From assembly GCA_001724265.1 (NCBI GenBank), contig MEDY01000405.1, positions 1 to 27,396 on the forward strand: a DNA stretch of 27,396 nucleotides. Direction: 5' to 3'. A program made the position numbers and the translations under genes. Positions 18,901-27,396 of the stretch are shown here, in pieces. Each line of letters opens with the position of its first letter. Position 1 is the stretch's first letter. The notes under the pieces were generated by a model. It saw only the letters and a program-made list of their open reading frames with translations, did no database searches and had not been told where the DNA came from. The stretch is from Rhizaria sp. SCN 62-66. Its lineage: Eukaryota; Rhizaria, unplaced.

Positions 18901-21900
18901 GGGGCTCAGCAGCAGCGGCGCAGCCGGGTTCAGCGGCACGCCTGCGGCGGCCATGCCCACCGTCAGCGCGCTCGCGCCCGCACCAGAGCCGGCGGTGCGT
19001 GCGGCGACCTCGACGGCAAAGATAGGAACCTGGGTGCCCGCCCTCCGGCTGTTCATGTGCTTGCCACGCAGCTCGGCCACGGCGGCCGTGTAGGCCATCG
19101 GCTGCGAGTCCTCGTGCATCAAAAGCGTGTCGCTTGTCCCCGATCCGGCGTCGCGAGCGAAGGGCTGCGCAATCATGTGCGAACGCACCGTCACCGACGT
19201 TGCGGCAGCGTCTGCCGCGGCGTCGACCCAGCCAGCCACGGGACCAGCCTCGGCGGTGCGGGCCGCCGTCGCAGTCTCAACTGCCGCGGCCGCCTCAGCG
19301 ATATGCGTGGAAGACGCGGCACCGACGCTGGCCGGCGCTCCAGCGGCAGTCGTGATGACGCGGCCAAGCCAGGACGCGGCGGAGCTATGCCGCGGGGCCC
19401 CGTTGGCGGGCACAGGTGCGTTGTCAACGCAGCGCACTTCTGCGGCTACAGAGACGGCTTCGCCGCTGAAGGCCCAGACGGGTGCCCCGGCGCCGGCGCC
19501 AACCACACCCGCGGGCAGACCCAGGTTGCGCTCCACCTCTTCGCTCGGGAACAGCGGCGCGGGCAGCGGTCCGCGGCGGCGTGTCGAGACACCGATGAGC
19601 GCACCATCCGGCAGCAGCGGTGCGGCGGGAGACATCTCGGGACGCGCTACAAGCACGGTGTTTTCGCTGAAGGGTAATTTGGAAGAGGGAAAGGGATACC
19701 TGTCATCGCGATCGCTAGCCGGGAAAAGAGTGGCCGCAGCGGCATAGCTCTCTTTGTACATAGCCGCCAGGGCAGCCGTGGCATCGGTCGCGGCCGCAGT
19801 CGCGCCCGCACCCGGGGCGGGGATGCCGCACCACTGCGCGGCGTCCTCGTACGGCGCTGGCCCCGTCAATGCGCGGGCCAGAGCGCGCGCGAGGCGTTGC
19901 AAGCGCTGCAGCGGGAGCCGCTTCAAGGCACGGCGCAGGAGCACGCGGCGGGAGACGCGCGCAGGCTTGGCGCTCGCCGAGGCGAAGGCCTGGTCGTCAT
20001 TGACGATGTTGTCGAAAGAGAAAGGCGACGCCAAGAGGTCAATGACCTCCGTCTCAGCGTCTTCAGCGTCGGATGCGCCAGAAGACACGGCGGGGGCAGC
20101 CGCGGAAACCGACTCTAAGTCGTCCGCGGCCTCGGCCTGTGCGTCATCCCCGTCATCAGCAACGTAGCCTTCGTTCGCGTTCTCCGCAGCAGCAGCAGCA
20201 GCCAGGACCTCGGCCAGCGCGTCCGCCGCGTCGCCAGCGCCGACCGCAGCGGCCGCTGAGGACGCGGTGTCGCCACCCGCTGCCGCAGACGCGGCCGCCG
20301 CGGTGGCCAGCGCCGCGGTGAGGCGCGCGTAGAGCTCGAAGGCGTCGGGGTCGCCCTCGACGCCCTCCGCGTCAGCCCATGGCTCGGCGTCGGCGCCGGC
20401 GACAGAGCCCGTGGCGACGAGCGCCTGCAGCTCGGCGTGCCACTGCGGCAGCGGCGTCGAGTGGCTGCACAGCGAGCCGTCACGGCCGCCGCCGGCGTGC
20501 AGCAGCGGCACCAGCGCGCCGTACGTGTTTGGCGACACGGGGCTGCCCTCGGGCGCGTAGCGCGAGGGCTGCGGGAAGAGGCTGCGCGTGGCCTGGCCCG
20601 CCGCAAGCGACGAGTGCGCCGTGTGCGGCGACGCGGCCTGCTGGCGCATGCGGCGGTCCTCGTCCACACCGCGCACCAGCGATGCCGGGTTTGCGCACAG
20701 GATTTCGCGCGCGTTCAACGTCATATTGCGCCACAGAAACAGCGGGAGGCAAACCTCCCAGCAGAGCACGGACGCAGAGCCGGGGCCCGCGGCGGCGGCA
20801 GCAGAGTTGCCGCTGACGGTGCCCGCGACCGCGTCGGGCGCGGCCAGGCGGTCCAGCGACGCCGCAAGCTGCGTCTCGGCAGCCGTCGCATCGGACTCAG
20901 AAGGAGGCGTCCGCGCGGCAGTGGAGCCGGACGTTGCGGGGGAACCAGTCGCCGGAGTCTGCGCGTCGGCTGCAGCGCGGTACGCGAGCTTGAGCACGGG
21001 ACGCGGTGCGGCTGCGGCCACAGACTGTGCGGAGAGAGCGAACGCGCCGAACTTGGAAGACTGAATATCGATAAATTTGCCGCGGCGCAGCGCAACAATG
21101 TGCGACTTCGTGATGTCGATCGCCATGGGCGTGCCCAGACGCGGCCACAGCGGCGCGAAGATGTTCTCCTGCAGCATGGGCTCTCCAGTGGGGTAGGACT
21201 CAGCGTTTTCCGCCGCAGGGACGAGTACGCCCAGATGCTCGCTGACGGCGATGCAAGCGCGGTTGGGGTTCACGACCTCAGTCTCACGCGTGCGCGGACA
21301 CGTCATGACCAGGTCCATGGGCACGCGCGAAGCGAGCCACGGCAGCCCGGTGAGCACGCCGTGGCGCACGGGGCAGTAGGTCGACAGCCAGCCCGCGGCC
21401 GCGCACACGCCGACCGCGGGCGTCGACGGCGTCGCGCCAGCGGACGAGGTCGGCACGGCCGACGGGGCGGCCATCGACGTAGGCGCGAAGATCATGCGCA
21501 GGGCGTCCCAGAGACCCGGCATTCGCAGCTGCGCGACGGGGGCAGGCGCGGCCGCGGCCGCAGAGGGCGCGCGCGTGCCCTGTGCCAGCAGCGAGCGGTC
21601 GTGCGCCGCCACGACAGTGACCTCGGAGAAGAAAGAAGAGCGCGCGAAGCCCTTCCAGTCAGGCGCGCTGGTCCAGCCCGCGGGCGCGAGCGGGACAGGG
21701 CTCTGCACGGCGGCGCCCAGCACGTCGCGGTCCTTGTAGGGGCGCACGAGCAGCCCGGCGTGCGTGGCTCCCGGCAGCCGCAGCGTGACGAAGAGCGCGC
21801 CTATGGGCACCTCCGCGCCGGGCGGCGGCGCGAGATGCGAGCGCTGCTGCACCGCGATGGCGGCCGCGACCGCGAGCAGCGCCGCGTCCGTCAGACGCAG

Positions 21901-24900
21901 GCGGTTCCAGCAGTGCAGCGTCGCTGCGCGCAGCGACTGCGGCAGCAGCGGGCAGTGGAGCGCCAGCGCCATTTGCGCGGCAAAGTCCTGCGGCAGGACG
22001 TTGCCAGCCTTGGCCGCGCTGGCGGGCGCACCCGCAATGGCGGCGACAGCGGCGGGGGGCAACGAGGCTAGAGAAGCGAGCAAATGCGCCGCGAGCGCGC
22101 GACAGCGGGTCTCCATCGCCCACTTGGCGCGCACAAGCGTGAGCGCGACGTGCTCGTCACGCATCGCCGCCGCCCACGGGCACAGCGCCGACGACAGCGT
22201 CATCGTGCTGTTGCACTGTTGCGCAGTGAAGTGCGCCGTGGGGAAAAAGGGCATCGCGGGGCGCGGGGCGGCGCGGATGTTGCTCAGCGCAGCAGCGGCC
22301 GAAGCAACGCGTGCCGCATTAGAAACAGTCGCGCCAGAGTCGTTGTTACGGATGGACAGCGCGCTGACAATCACCTCGTTTGCGACGTACGCCTCGGGAG
22401 CGTAGTGAAAGAGGAAAGTCGTAAAGCCGTTGATTGCAGTCGTGTTGTAGGTTGAAGAAGTAAGGGGCTCCTCAGACGAAACGTAGTTGGGCTTCAAACC
22501 ACGGAAGAGACTGCCGCGCGGCGCAAAGCCGTCAGACGCGCGGCCCAGAGCAATGGCAACGCCCGACGGCGTGACAAAACCTCCCGCGACGCCGTTCCTC
22601 GAAGTCTCGAGCGAGGCCACAGTCAGCGCGTTGCCGAAGTCGGCGAGCGAGGACGACGCCGCAGTGTCGAAGGTCATGACCAGCGGTCCCGCGGCGAGGC
22701 GCGGGCCCATGAGCCACAGCGAGCGCGGCAGCCGCGACAGCAGCGCCGCGAGCGCGCTGTCCGAGGCCGTGGCGCCCAGGGGCGCGCCCAGCGCCGCGAC
22801 GGCCGCCTCGAGGGGGCTCGCGACGGCGCCCAGGAACACGGTGGCGGCGCCGTCCTCACTCTGCGCGCGGCGGCACACACCCAACCGCGCGAGCCCGTCC
22901 AGCGCGGCGGGCCACAGTAGCGACGGCAGCGGTGGGGCGCCCGCGCCGGCGGAGGCCGCGCCGGCAGAGGCCAGGAACAGCTCGGGGTGGCCGAAGACTT
23001 GCGCAGCCACGGCGGACGCCGGCACCGGCACGGGGAAGAACCACACGCTGTCGCCAGCGCTGCCTCCCTTCGCGCTGTCAGCGGTCACACCGTCTGCCTC
23101 AGCGCTGCCAGCCTCCTCAACGGCCTGCTGCGACGCGAAGGCCAGCGCGCGGCGCGTGGCTTCGGCGGCGTCCTCGTAGGGCTCCGCGGGCGCGGGCGCG
23201 GGTGCGGCGAGCGGGCCACCCGCCTCGTCCCACATGTGCAGAGACATGAGCGCGAGCTGGTAGGCGTCGAGGAAGCGGCGCAGCACGCGGTGCCGCGCGC
23301 CGACCGCGCCGCCGGGCCCCGCCACGGCGGGCAGCGGCACCACCGTCACCTGCGACGGCGCGGCGGCGTAGGCGGCCGCCACACGCGCCTGCGTGCGCAG
23401 CGGCGGCGGCAGCGGGCGACCGCGCACCTTGTCGCCTGCGGCCGCGGCCGCCGCCTGCTGGCGCTCCCACTCTGCGGCCGCGGCCACGGCGGCGCCGGCC
23501 CACACGCGCCCGCCCGCGCACGCGGCGAGTGCGTCAGGGGCAATGGGACCAACGCCACCCGCAGCAGCAGCAGCCGCGGCGGCCGTGGAGGCGGCGGCCG
23601 GCAGCGGCGCAATGGCCTCGGCGCCGTCCTCGCGCGCGGCGGCGGCGTCTGCGAGCAGCGCCACGGCCTCGGGCGCGTAGATGCCGACCGTGGACAGCAC
23701 GTGGGCAACGGCGCCGGCGGGCAGCGTGTGCACGCGGAGCAGCGGCAGCAGCGGCGAAAGGAACGGCGCGAGCGCCGCGGTGGTCAGCCGCACGGGCGCC
23801 ATCAGCCGCGCGAGCCCGGACGACGCAAGCGCGGCGGCGTCAGCCGCGCTGGACGCCGCGGCCGCGGCGTAGGCGCGGTGCGCGCGGCCGTACGGCTGCA
23901 CGGCGGCGCCGCGGGAAAGCGCGGTGCCGGCGTAGTAGGCGTCGTTGTTCATGAGCGAGCGCTCGCCGAGCGAGCTCTCGCGGTCCCCGGAGGTGATCTC
24001 GAACTTCGTTAGGAACACGTGCTGCGCCGCGGCCTCGAGAAGCTTCTCCGCGTCGCGCGAGCCCCACAGCATCGGCGGCGTCCGCGACGCGTTGCTCGTT
24101 TTGGGCTTTGGGGTCTTGGTGCCGGGCGCGTACTCGGTCGCGTCTATGGTGTCGGGGTCGTCGTCGGGCGGGAGGGTGACGCGCGAGAGCGCCAGGCGTG
24201 TCACTTCGGCAGGCGTGGCGCGGATCCGAGCGATCTCGGCGTGGTTCATGGGCCTCGGCCCGTTGTTCTGAGTGCGCACCAGCTCGCGGTACGACTCGAC
24301 CGTGTGACCGGTCGGCAGGTTCTGCGACAGCGGCCGGAGCGGATTAGATGGGAGCGCGGGGGTACGCGAAAAGACCACGTTCACCCGCTGCTTGCCAACC
24401 TCCTCCACGCCGTACGTCGGCGTCCACCACTCGGACGAGCTGTCTTTGGCGTAGGTCTTGGACGAGGAGTCGAGAAAATGCGACGCCGTCTCGACCGCGT
24501 GGTTGATGACGCCGCGCAGCACCTGGTTGTTCTTCTCGATCTCGTCGCGCAGGGCGTTAAGCTGGGCCAGGCGCGCCTGCTCGGGCAGCGCAAACACGCG
24601 CTCGCGCAGCAGCCTGCTCTCCTTGGCGGCCGCGCGCGTGTGCTCGGCCCGCGCCTGCGCGTCGGGGGTCGCGACGGGCCGCCACAGCCAGCTGGCGCCG
24701 CGCTGCGCCAGCGCACGCCGCCGCCGCCGCCACGCGCGGTGGACGGCGCTGGCCGTCTCGTCGTCGTCGTCGTCGTCGCTGTCGTCGTCGTCGTCGCTGC
24801 TGTTTGTGCTGCCACCGCTCTCGTCGAGCTGCGGGTCGAGCCCCGTGGCCAGCACGCGGCTCTCGACCGCGGCCTCGGCGGCGTCGGCGATCGCAAGGCC

Positions 24901-27396
24901 CACGCTCAGCGCCAGGCGCGGCTCGTCGGGCATCGGGTACGGCAGCCCCAGGCGCGCGGACAGCGCGGGACCGATGACCAGGTCCTGGAACAGCGCGTCG
25001 CCTAACGCCGAATCGCCCACGGCGGCCACGGCGCGCAGCGAGTCGATGCGCTTCGCCTCGTCGCTGCCCGGCGCGTGCGGCGCCGACGCGCGCGCAGTGC
25101 GGATCGTGTAGGCCAAGTCCTGCTCCTCTAATACGTCAGCCGCGAGCCACGTGCGGTAGAGGAACGGCGGCGGCGGCGGCGCCTTCTGGAACGCGTCGCC
25201 CAGACTGAGGATGCGCAGCGCGTCGAACATGGCGCACTCGTGCAGCGTGAGCAGCTCCGCAGCCGCCGTCTCGGAGGGCGCCACGGCCGCCTTGAGCGCT
25301 GGCGCCGACTCGCGCCCACTGGCGACGCACGCGGCGGAGACTTCGGCGAGCGCGGCCGTCGCCTGCGCGGCCTCGGCGGGGGACGCGGAAGCACAGTACT
25401 GCGACGTCAGCAGCGCCCGGCGCGCGCGCTCGCGGCGGAGCACCTGCGCGCCCGCCCAGCGCACGCAGAGGAATAGCAGCGCCAGCTCCGAGCCCACGGC
25501 GAGCCCCGAGTCGGAGCACAGCAGCGACAGGTGGTACAGCGACAGCGACTCCACGGCCGGTAGCGACAGCAGCGGCGGCAGCGTCGTGCGTAGACGCGGT
25601 AGCAGCAGCGGCGCCAGCGCTGAGCGCGCCGAGAAGGCGTCGCGGCGGCGGGGCTGCAGCTGCTGGGCGGGGCTGTCGTCGGCAGAGTCGTTGTCAAGTG
25701 CGCAGAGCGCGAAGACGAGGTCAAGGAACCGGGACATGGGCGACAACGGCAGCGGCGCCGCAGGGCCGCGCTGGCCGCGGGAGGCGCGCGCGGCAGCGGC
25801 GAACGCCGTGGCGGCGTAGGCGTTGCCGTCCATACTGACGGTGAGCGCCTGCGCGAGCGAGAGGCGGCCGGAACGCGACGCGCGCTCCAGGTCGACAGCG
25901 ACGGCGCGCGCGCGGTGCCTAGCGACTTCTGTCTCGGTCCTCGGCGGGTCCCGAGAAAGCATGCGGCCCGTGGGCGCGCGCGACGAGCGGTCCGCGCCCT
26001 CCGCGGCAGCAGCAATAAAGGCTGCGAGCGATGAGCCGTAGGGTTGGCGCGCGGCGCGCACGTCGTAGGGCGCCAACAGGCCCAGGTCGCGCGCGCCGAT
26101 GGGCTCGGTCGCCGGGGGGGCGAGCGCGGTGCCGGCGCAGGCGTCCACGTTGGCGCCCGCGCCGGGCAGCGGGTCGGCTTTGGTGCGCAGGTCCGGACAG
26201 TGCGGCGTCGCCCCGCGCGACGCGGCGCCGCTGATGCGCGGCGCGGGCACGACCGAGGTGGTGATGAGCCCGCCCTGCACGGCGATGGCCGCGGCCGAGG
26301 GCGGCAGCGGCGTGCGGTCGTAGCAGGGGTCCATGAGCAGCGCCTTGGAGGACTGTGCGTGCGCGGCGAGCGACGGCACCACGGGGCCCGCATCGCCATC
26401 GCCGAAGTCCAGCGCGGGGACCGAGCCCGCGAGTGCGGCCACGGTCGCCGCGTTGCCCGTCGCCGTCGCCGCGCTCGCGGCGGTCACGCCCGCGGTCGTC
26501 AGCGCCAGCGCCGCGGCCGGCGCGGGCGCCGCCGCGGCGGGCAGCTCGGCCGGGAGCCCGGCGGTGGCGACGGCGGTGACCTGCGCGAGGAAGGCGGGCA
26601 CCACGGCGTCGTGCAGCGCGTCGGCCCGCAGCGCGCGCGCGAGCAGGAACAGCAGGCGCACCGTCGCCGGGTCCGCGGCGGGCGCGGCGTCGGGCGCGGA
26701 CGACGTCGCCGAGGCCGTCGACACGCCCGCGGCCGAGGCGCGCGCGGCCGAGGTCACGATCTGCGCCGTCGAGTCGAGCTGGGGCACGGGCGCGAGCAGC
26801 GAGAGGGGGAACGCGCTCTCGACGGACGCCACCGTCAGCTGCCGCGCGCGATCCGGGGTCGTTGCCGCCTGCGTGCGGTCTCGCAGGCGCGAGCGCAGGC
26901 GCGCCATGTACATGTTGCTCACGCCGGAAACCGCGGGCGGCGCCGCGGGCGCGGGCGCGGCGGGTCGCTCCGGAAGCGCCAGCGGGGACGCCTGCGAGAA
27001 AGGCGCCAGCAGCGTGGGCGCCTCGGCCTGCGCGGCGCCGGAAAGGCTGCTACTGCTGCTTTTGCTGCCCGAGCGGGCGGGGGCGGCATCAGGCGCGAGC
27101 GCGGCGGCGGCGGCGGCGTGGAAGCTGCGGCCAGCGGCAACGGCCAGCGGCAACGCGCAGTGCAGGCACGCGTGTGTGCGGCAGCGGCCGCGCGCGGCCG
27201 GGTTGGCGGCCGAGCCCGCGGTCGCGGCCTCCGCCGCGGCGTCAGGGAACGAGTACACGGCGCGCGGCGTCGGCGCGGCGGCGGCGGCGGCGGCGGCCGC
27301 GAGCACCGCGCGCTGCGCCTCGATCGCCGCGGGCAGCGCGTGGGGCAGCGGCGCCAGCGGCGCGCCCGCGGCGGCGGCCACGGCGGCGGCCTGCGG
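15955..27396 (-). CDS. Giant Ala-rich protein of unknown function, 5' end beyond right edge
   Basis: One uninterrupted frame runs from the right edge to the TAA at 15957-15955: at least 3,813 residues, with no start in the window (the frame is open through 27396). Long Ala/Pro/Ser-rich stretches alternate with compact segments of normal complexity, for example window residues about 940-1010 (rich in Asn, Lys, Trp and Tyr), the region coded around 22480-22230, and the C-terminal 130 residues, which contain a Glu/Gln/Arg coiled-coil-like helix and end in DWEKLNVF. A Cys/His cluster (C-x4-C-x2-C) is coded near 27150-27183. An Asp/Ser run (about 860-880, GAC repeats at 24756-24816) and an Asn/Ser/Asp run (about 3229-3250) look like linkers. 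I see no kinase, ATPase, HECT, BEACH or membrane signature. The alternation suggests a large scaffold or helical-repeat protein, but no family is recognised. Confidence 0.88.
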   Translation of the reverse strand, partial: PQAAAVAAAAGAPLAPLPHALPAAIEAQRAVLAAAAAAAAAPTPRAVYSFPDAAAEAATAGSAANPAARGRCRTHACLHCALPLAVAAGRSFHAAAAAALAPDAAPARSGSKSSSSSLSGAAQAEAPTLLAPFSQASPLALPERPAAPAPAAPPAVSGVSNMYMARLRSRLRDRTQAATTPDRARQLTVASVESAFPLSLLAPVPQLDSTAQIVTSAARASAAGVSTASATSSAPDAAPAADPATVRLLFLLARALRADALHDAVVPAFLAQVTAVATAGLPAELPAAAAPAPAAALALTTAGVTAASAATATGNAATVAALAGSVPALDFGDGDAGPVVPSLAAHAQSSKALLMDPCYDRTPLPPSAAAIAVQGGLITTSVVPAPRISGAASRGATPHCPDLRTKADPLPGAGANVDACAGTALAPPATEPIGARDLGLLAPYDVRAARQPYGSSLAAFIAAAAEGADRSSRAPTGRMLSRDPPRTETEVARHRARAVAVDLERASRSGRLSLAQALTVSMDGNAYAATAFAAAARASRGQRGPAAPLPLSPMSRFLDLVFALCALDNDSADDSPAQQLQPRRRDAFSARSALAPLLLPRLRTTLPPLLSLPAVESLSLYHLSLLCSDSGLAVGSELALLFLCVRWAGAQVLRRERARRALLTSQYCASASPAEAAQATAALAEVSAACVASGRESAPALKAAVAPSETAAAELLTLHECAMFDALRILSLGDAFQKAPPPPPFLYRTWLAADVLEEQDLAYTIRTARASAPHAPGSDEAKRIDSLRAVAAVGDSALGDALFQDLVIGPALSARLGLPYPMPDEPRLALSVGLAIADAAEAAVESRVLATGLDPQLDESGGSTNSSDDDDDSDDDDDDETASAVHRAWRRRRRALAQRGASWLWRPVATPDAQARAEHTRAAAKESRLLRERVFALPEQARLAQLNALRDEIEKNNQVLRGVINHAVETASHFLDSSSKTYAKDSSSEWWTPTYGVEEVGKQRVNVVFSRTPALPSNPLRPLSQNLPTGHTVESYRELVRTQNNGPRPMNHAEIARIRATPAEVTRLALSRVTLPPDDDPDTIDATEYAPGTKTPKPKTSNASRTPPMLWGSRDAEKLLEAAAQHVFLTKFEITSGDRESSLGERSLMNNDAYYAGTALSRGAAVQPYGRAHRAYAAAAASSAADAAALASSGLARLMAPVRLTTAALAPFLSPLLPLLRVHTLPAGAVAHVLSTVGIYAPEAVALLADAAAAREDGAEAIAPLPAAASTAAAAAAAAGGVGPIAPDALAACAGGRVWAGAAVAAAAEWERQQAAAAAAGDKVRGRPLPPPLRTQARVAAAYAAAPSQVTVVPLPAVAGPGGAVGARHRVLRRFLDAYQLALMSLHMWDEAGGPLAAPAPAPAEPYEDAAEATRRALAFASQQAVEEAGSAEADGVTADSAKGGSAGDSVWFFPVPVPASAVAAQVFGHPELFLASAGAASAGAGAPPLPSLLWPAALDGLARLGVCRRAQSEDGAATVFLGAVASPLEAAVAALGAPLGATASDSALAALLSRLPRSLWLMGPRLAAGPLVMTFDTAASSSLADFGNALTVASLETSRNGVAGGFVTPSGVAIALGRASDGFAPRGSLFRGLKPNYVSSEEPLTSSTYNTTAINGFTTFLFHYAPEAYVANEVIVSALSIRNNDSGATVSNAARVASAAAALSNIRAAPRPAMPFFPTAHFTAQQCNSTMTLSSALCPWAAAMRDEHVALTLVRAKWAMETRCRALAAHLLASLASLPPAAVAAIAGAPASAAKAGNVLPQDFAAQMALALHCPLLPQSLRAATLHCWNRLRLTDAALLAVAAAIAVQQRSHLAPPPGAEVPIGALFVTLRLPGATHAGLLVRPYKDRDVLGAAVQSPVPLAPAGWTSAPDWKGFARSSFFSEVTVVAAHDRSLLAQGTRAPSAAAAAPAPVAQLRMPGLWDALRMIFAPTSMAAPSAVPTSSAGATPSTPAVGVCAAAGWLSTYCPVRHGVLTGLPWLASRVPMDLVMTCPRTRETEVVNPNRACIAVSEHLGVLVPAAENAESYPTGEPMLQENIFAPLWPRLGTPMAIDITKSHIVALRRGKFIDIQSSKFGAFALSAQSVAAAAPRPVLKLAYRAAADAQTPATGSPATSGSTAARTPPSESDATAAETQLAASLDRLAAPDAVAGTVSGNSAAAAAGPGSASVLCWEVCLPLFLWRNMTLNAREILCANPASLVRGVDEDRRMRQQAASPHTAHSSLAAGQATRSLFPQPSRYAPEGSPVSPNTYGALVPLLHAGGGRDGSLCSHSTPLPQWHAELQALVATGSVAGADAEPWADAEGVEGDPDAFELYARLTAALATAAAASAAAGGDTASSAAAAVGAGDAADALAEVLAAAAAAENANEGYVADDGDDAQAEAADDLESVSAAAPAVSSGASDAEDAETEVIDLLASPFSFDNIVNDDQAFASASAKPARVSRRVLLRRALKRLPLQRLQRLARALARALTGPAPYEDAAQWCGIPAPGAGATAAATDATAALAAMYKESYAAAATLFPASDRDDRYPFPSSKLPFSENTVLVARPEMSPAAPLLPDGALIGVSTRRRGPLPAPLFPSEEVERNLGLPAGVVGAGAGAPVWAFSGEAVSVAAEVRCVDNAPVPANGAPRHSSAASWLGRVITTAAGAPASVGAASSTHIAEAAAAVETATAARTAEAGPVAGWVDAAADAAATSVTVRSHMIAQPFARDAGSGTSDTLLMHEDSQPMAYTAAVAELRGKHMNSRRAGTQVPIFAVEVAARTAGSGAGASALTVGMAAAGVPLNPAAPLLLSPAQLEPVGGADPLLALRTAAVSSEIHPHTRPLDMMLIGYPAPHPDGWASTQVLPASRPRLAQAVLRNELVPYQTREEIAFGVAAEHERLATLLRRLGDDARMAALRTAAAVAASGAGASAAVAAAAAAAAQAPRVSLASAALSSRRARAQVAADAAAVAGLRATAELHLAMHHNGFVPSTQLVLDPRKRTLTLTTSILTLPAAAALAVARFVAAYRPVFDGAVMGLFETCHRGSSTSLTSALASSHFTTSSFVPLLHSLFHHETLPRAAATLTTAVPLPTDAAPTVAGPRPSIYAPLPGGANFAQREPSAGEVLAAAAGACDTLSDLTESPTAPSAAAGGAGVGAQAVRLFGLAQQRKLAVAYFAYMASFRSQCATDARFISNSPRDPISGRLNSVINSNDSNNNNNNSDSDDERSARGLRRAQTATRTNLTIFSTLHMARDLDDLPARGRKSQAATTDGSAEAVVEDDLDDSEDGVAADAEEDYSPSAPRCSGDLDFTYADALAHALVPLRIDLNSPLLADAQAAAVAAASAAASSHHQSASALQTATQPQAVRAAIALYGRAAVASGYFGVDSIRSLYEHSRVFYSGYAGTTLSNPWQGQSGVNRREALATGVADLPFYTRAKALTRDEIESAAVAERNFVDDVSALHEMLASWVPADPTASSPAVAAARRATAVRLCSRLPSNRRTLPQQAEQAYESARIAADSAFRLSHTAYSSSTPQSHSTSALTGASFPTAQILGHQQRLHGRVTGSAEEDDTLANTATSMVCGAGGVLTRDEALYHMLFSLDPRTLPGLEGLAAEPRRGDPRGLRRTAAGAYLRALPRPDVNDSFPQFLAKLRVFAGLLRRTTRSHTITLPHRSLRAAALDVVLEREDAVLATGAAAARGLGALEACGAAKAYEIYSTPVHLAPRAMQAQWAAKQRQLDQAVLDAERTLREAEQRGVAAPAEEFVPYVALAAGHSAYIKAIKLYEVHDWEKLNVF

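Noticed and set aside
20437-22071. Plus-strand open frame of 544 codons inside the giant gene (others at 18211-19677 and 22987-24012)
   Set aside because: These are Arg/Gly/His-rich antisense shadows of a G/C-biased frame, with no domain-like segments; stops are rare in any frame of such GC-rich DNA.
1-27396. High-GC bacterial (actinobacterial) origin
   Set aside because: Spliceosomal introns, API5, CTNNBL1, an ER-type GH47 mannosidase and AT-rich spacers without Shine-Dalgarno sites all indicate a eukaryotic nuclear genome.

Overview
The window looks like nuclear DNA from an intron-poor, very GC-rich unicellular eukaryote. Four recognisable genes are eukaryotic: a mitochondrial ribosomal protein bL25, an API5-family protein, an ER-type class I alpha-mannosidase (GH47) and the splicing-associated protein CTNNBL1. 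Two genes contain spliceosomal introns, both with a GTACGT donor. Coding regions are strongly G/C-biased, especially at third codon positions. Spacers and introns are visibly AT-richer, which helps separate genes from the many antisense shadow frames. The proteins carry long Ala, Gln, Asn and Asp/Glu runs, as in many free-living protists. I cannot name the lineage from sequence alone.

Layout, left to right: (1) a large low-complexity protein gene on the minus strand starts at 2305 and runs off the left edge with no stop in 768 codons; (2) a divergent spacer; (3) bL25m (+, 3116-4039); (4) a small two-EF-hand protein (+, 4724-5167); (5) a convergent spacer; (6) API5-like gene (-, 9432-6016), split into a 24-nt first coding exon and one long exon by a 1,077-nt intron; (7) a divergent spacer; (8) GH47 mannosidase (+, 10042-12489); (9) a convergent spacer with a short tandem repeat; (10) CTNNBL1-like gene (-, 15553-13056) with one 134-nt intron; (11) a giant unrecognised gene (-, >27396 to 15955), open for 3,813 codons without an intron and running off the right edge.

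The genes do not form an obvious pathway. API5 and CTNNBL1 are both nuclear helical-repeat proteins linked to RNA or chromatin processes in other eukaryotes, bL25 acts in mitochondria and the mannosidase in the ER/Golgi. Strands alternate, so this is not a long unidirectional polycistron of the trypanosomatid type. The least explained content is the two edge genes, which together fill about half the window and match no family I recognise. Several start codons are also preceded by a pyrimidine tract ending in AG, which suggests 5'-UTR introns or trans-splice acceptors. No tRNA, rRNA, CRISPR array or transposon was seen.
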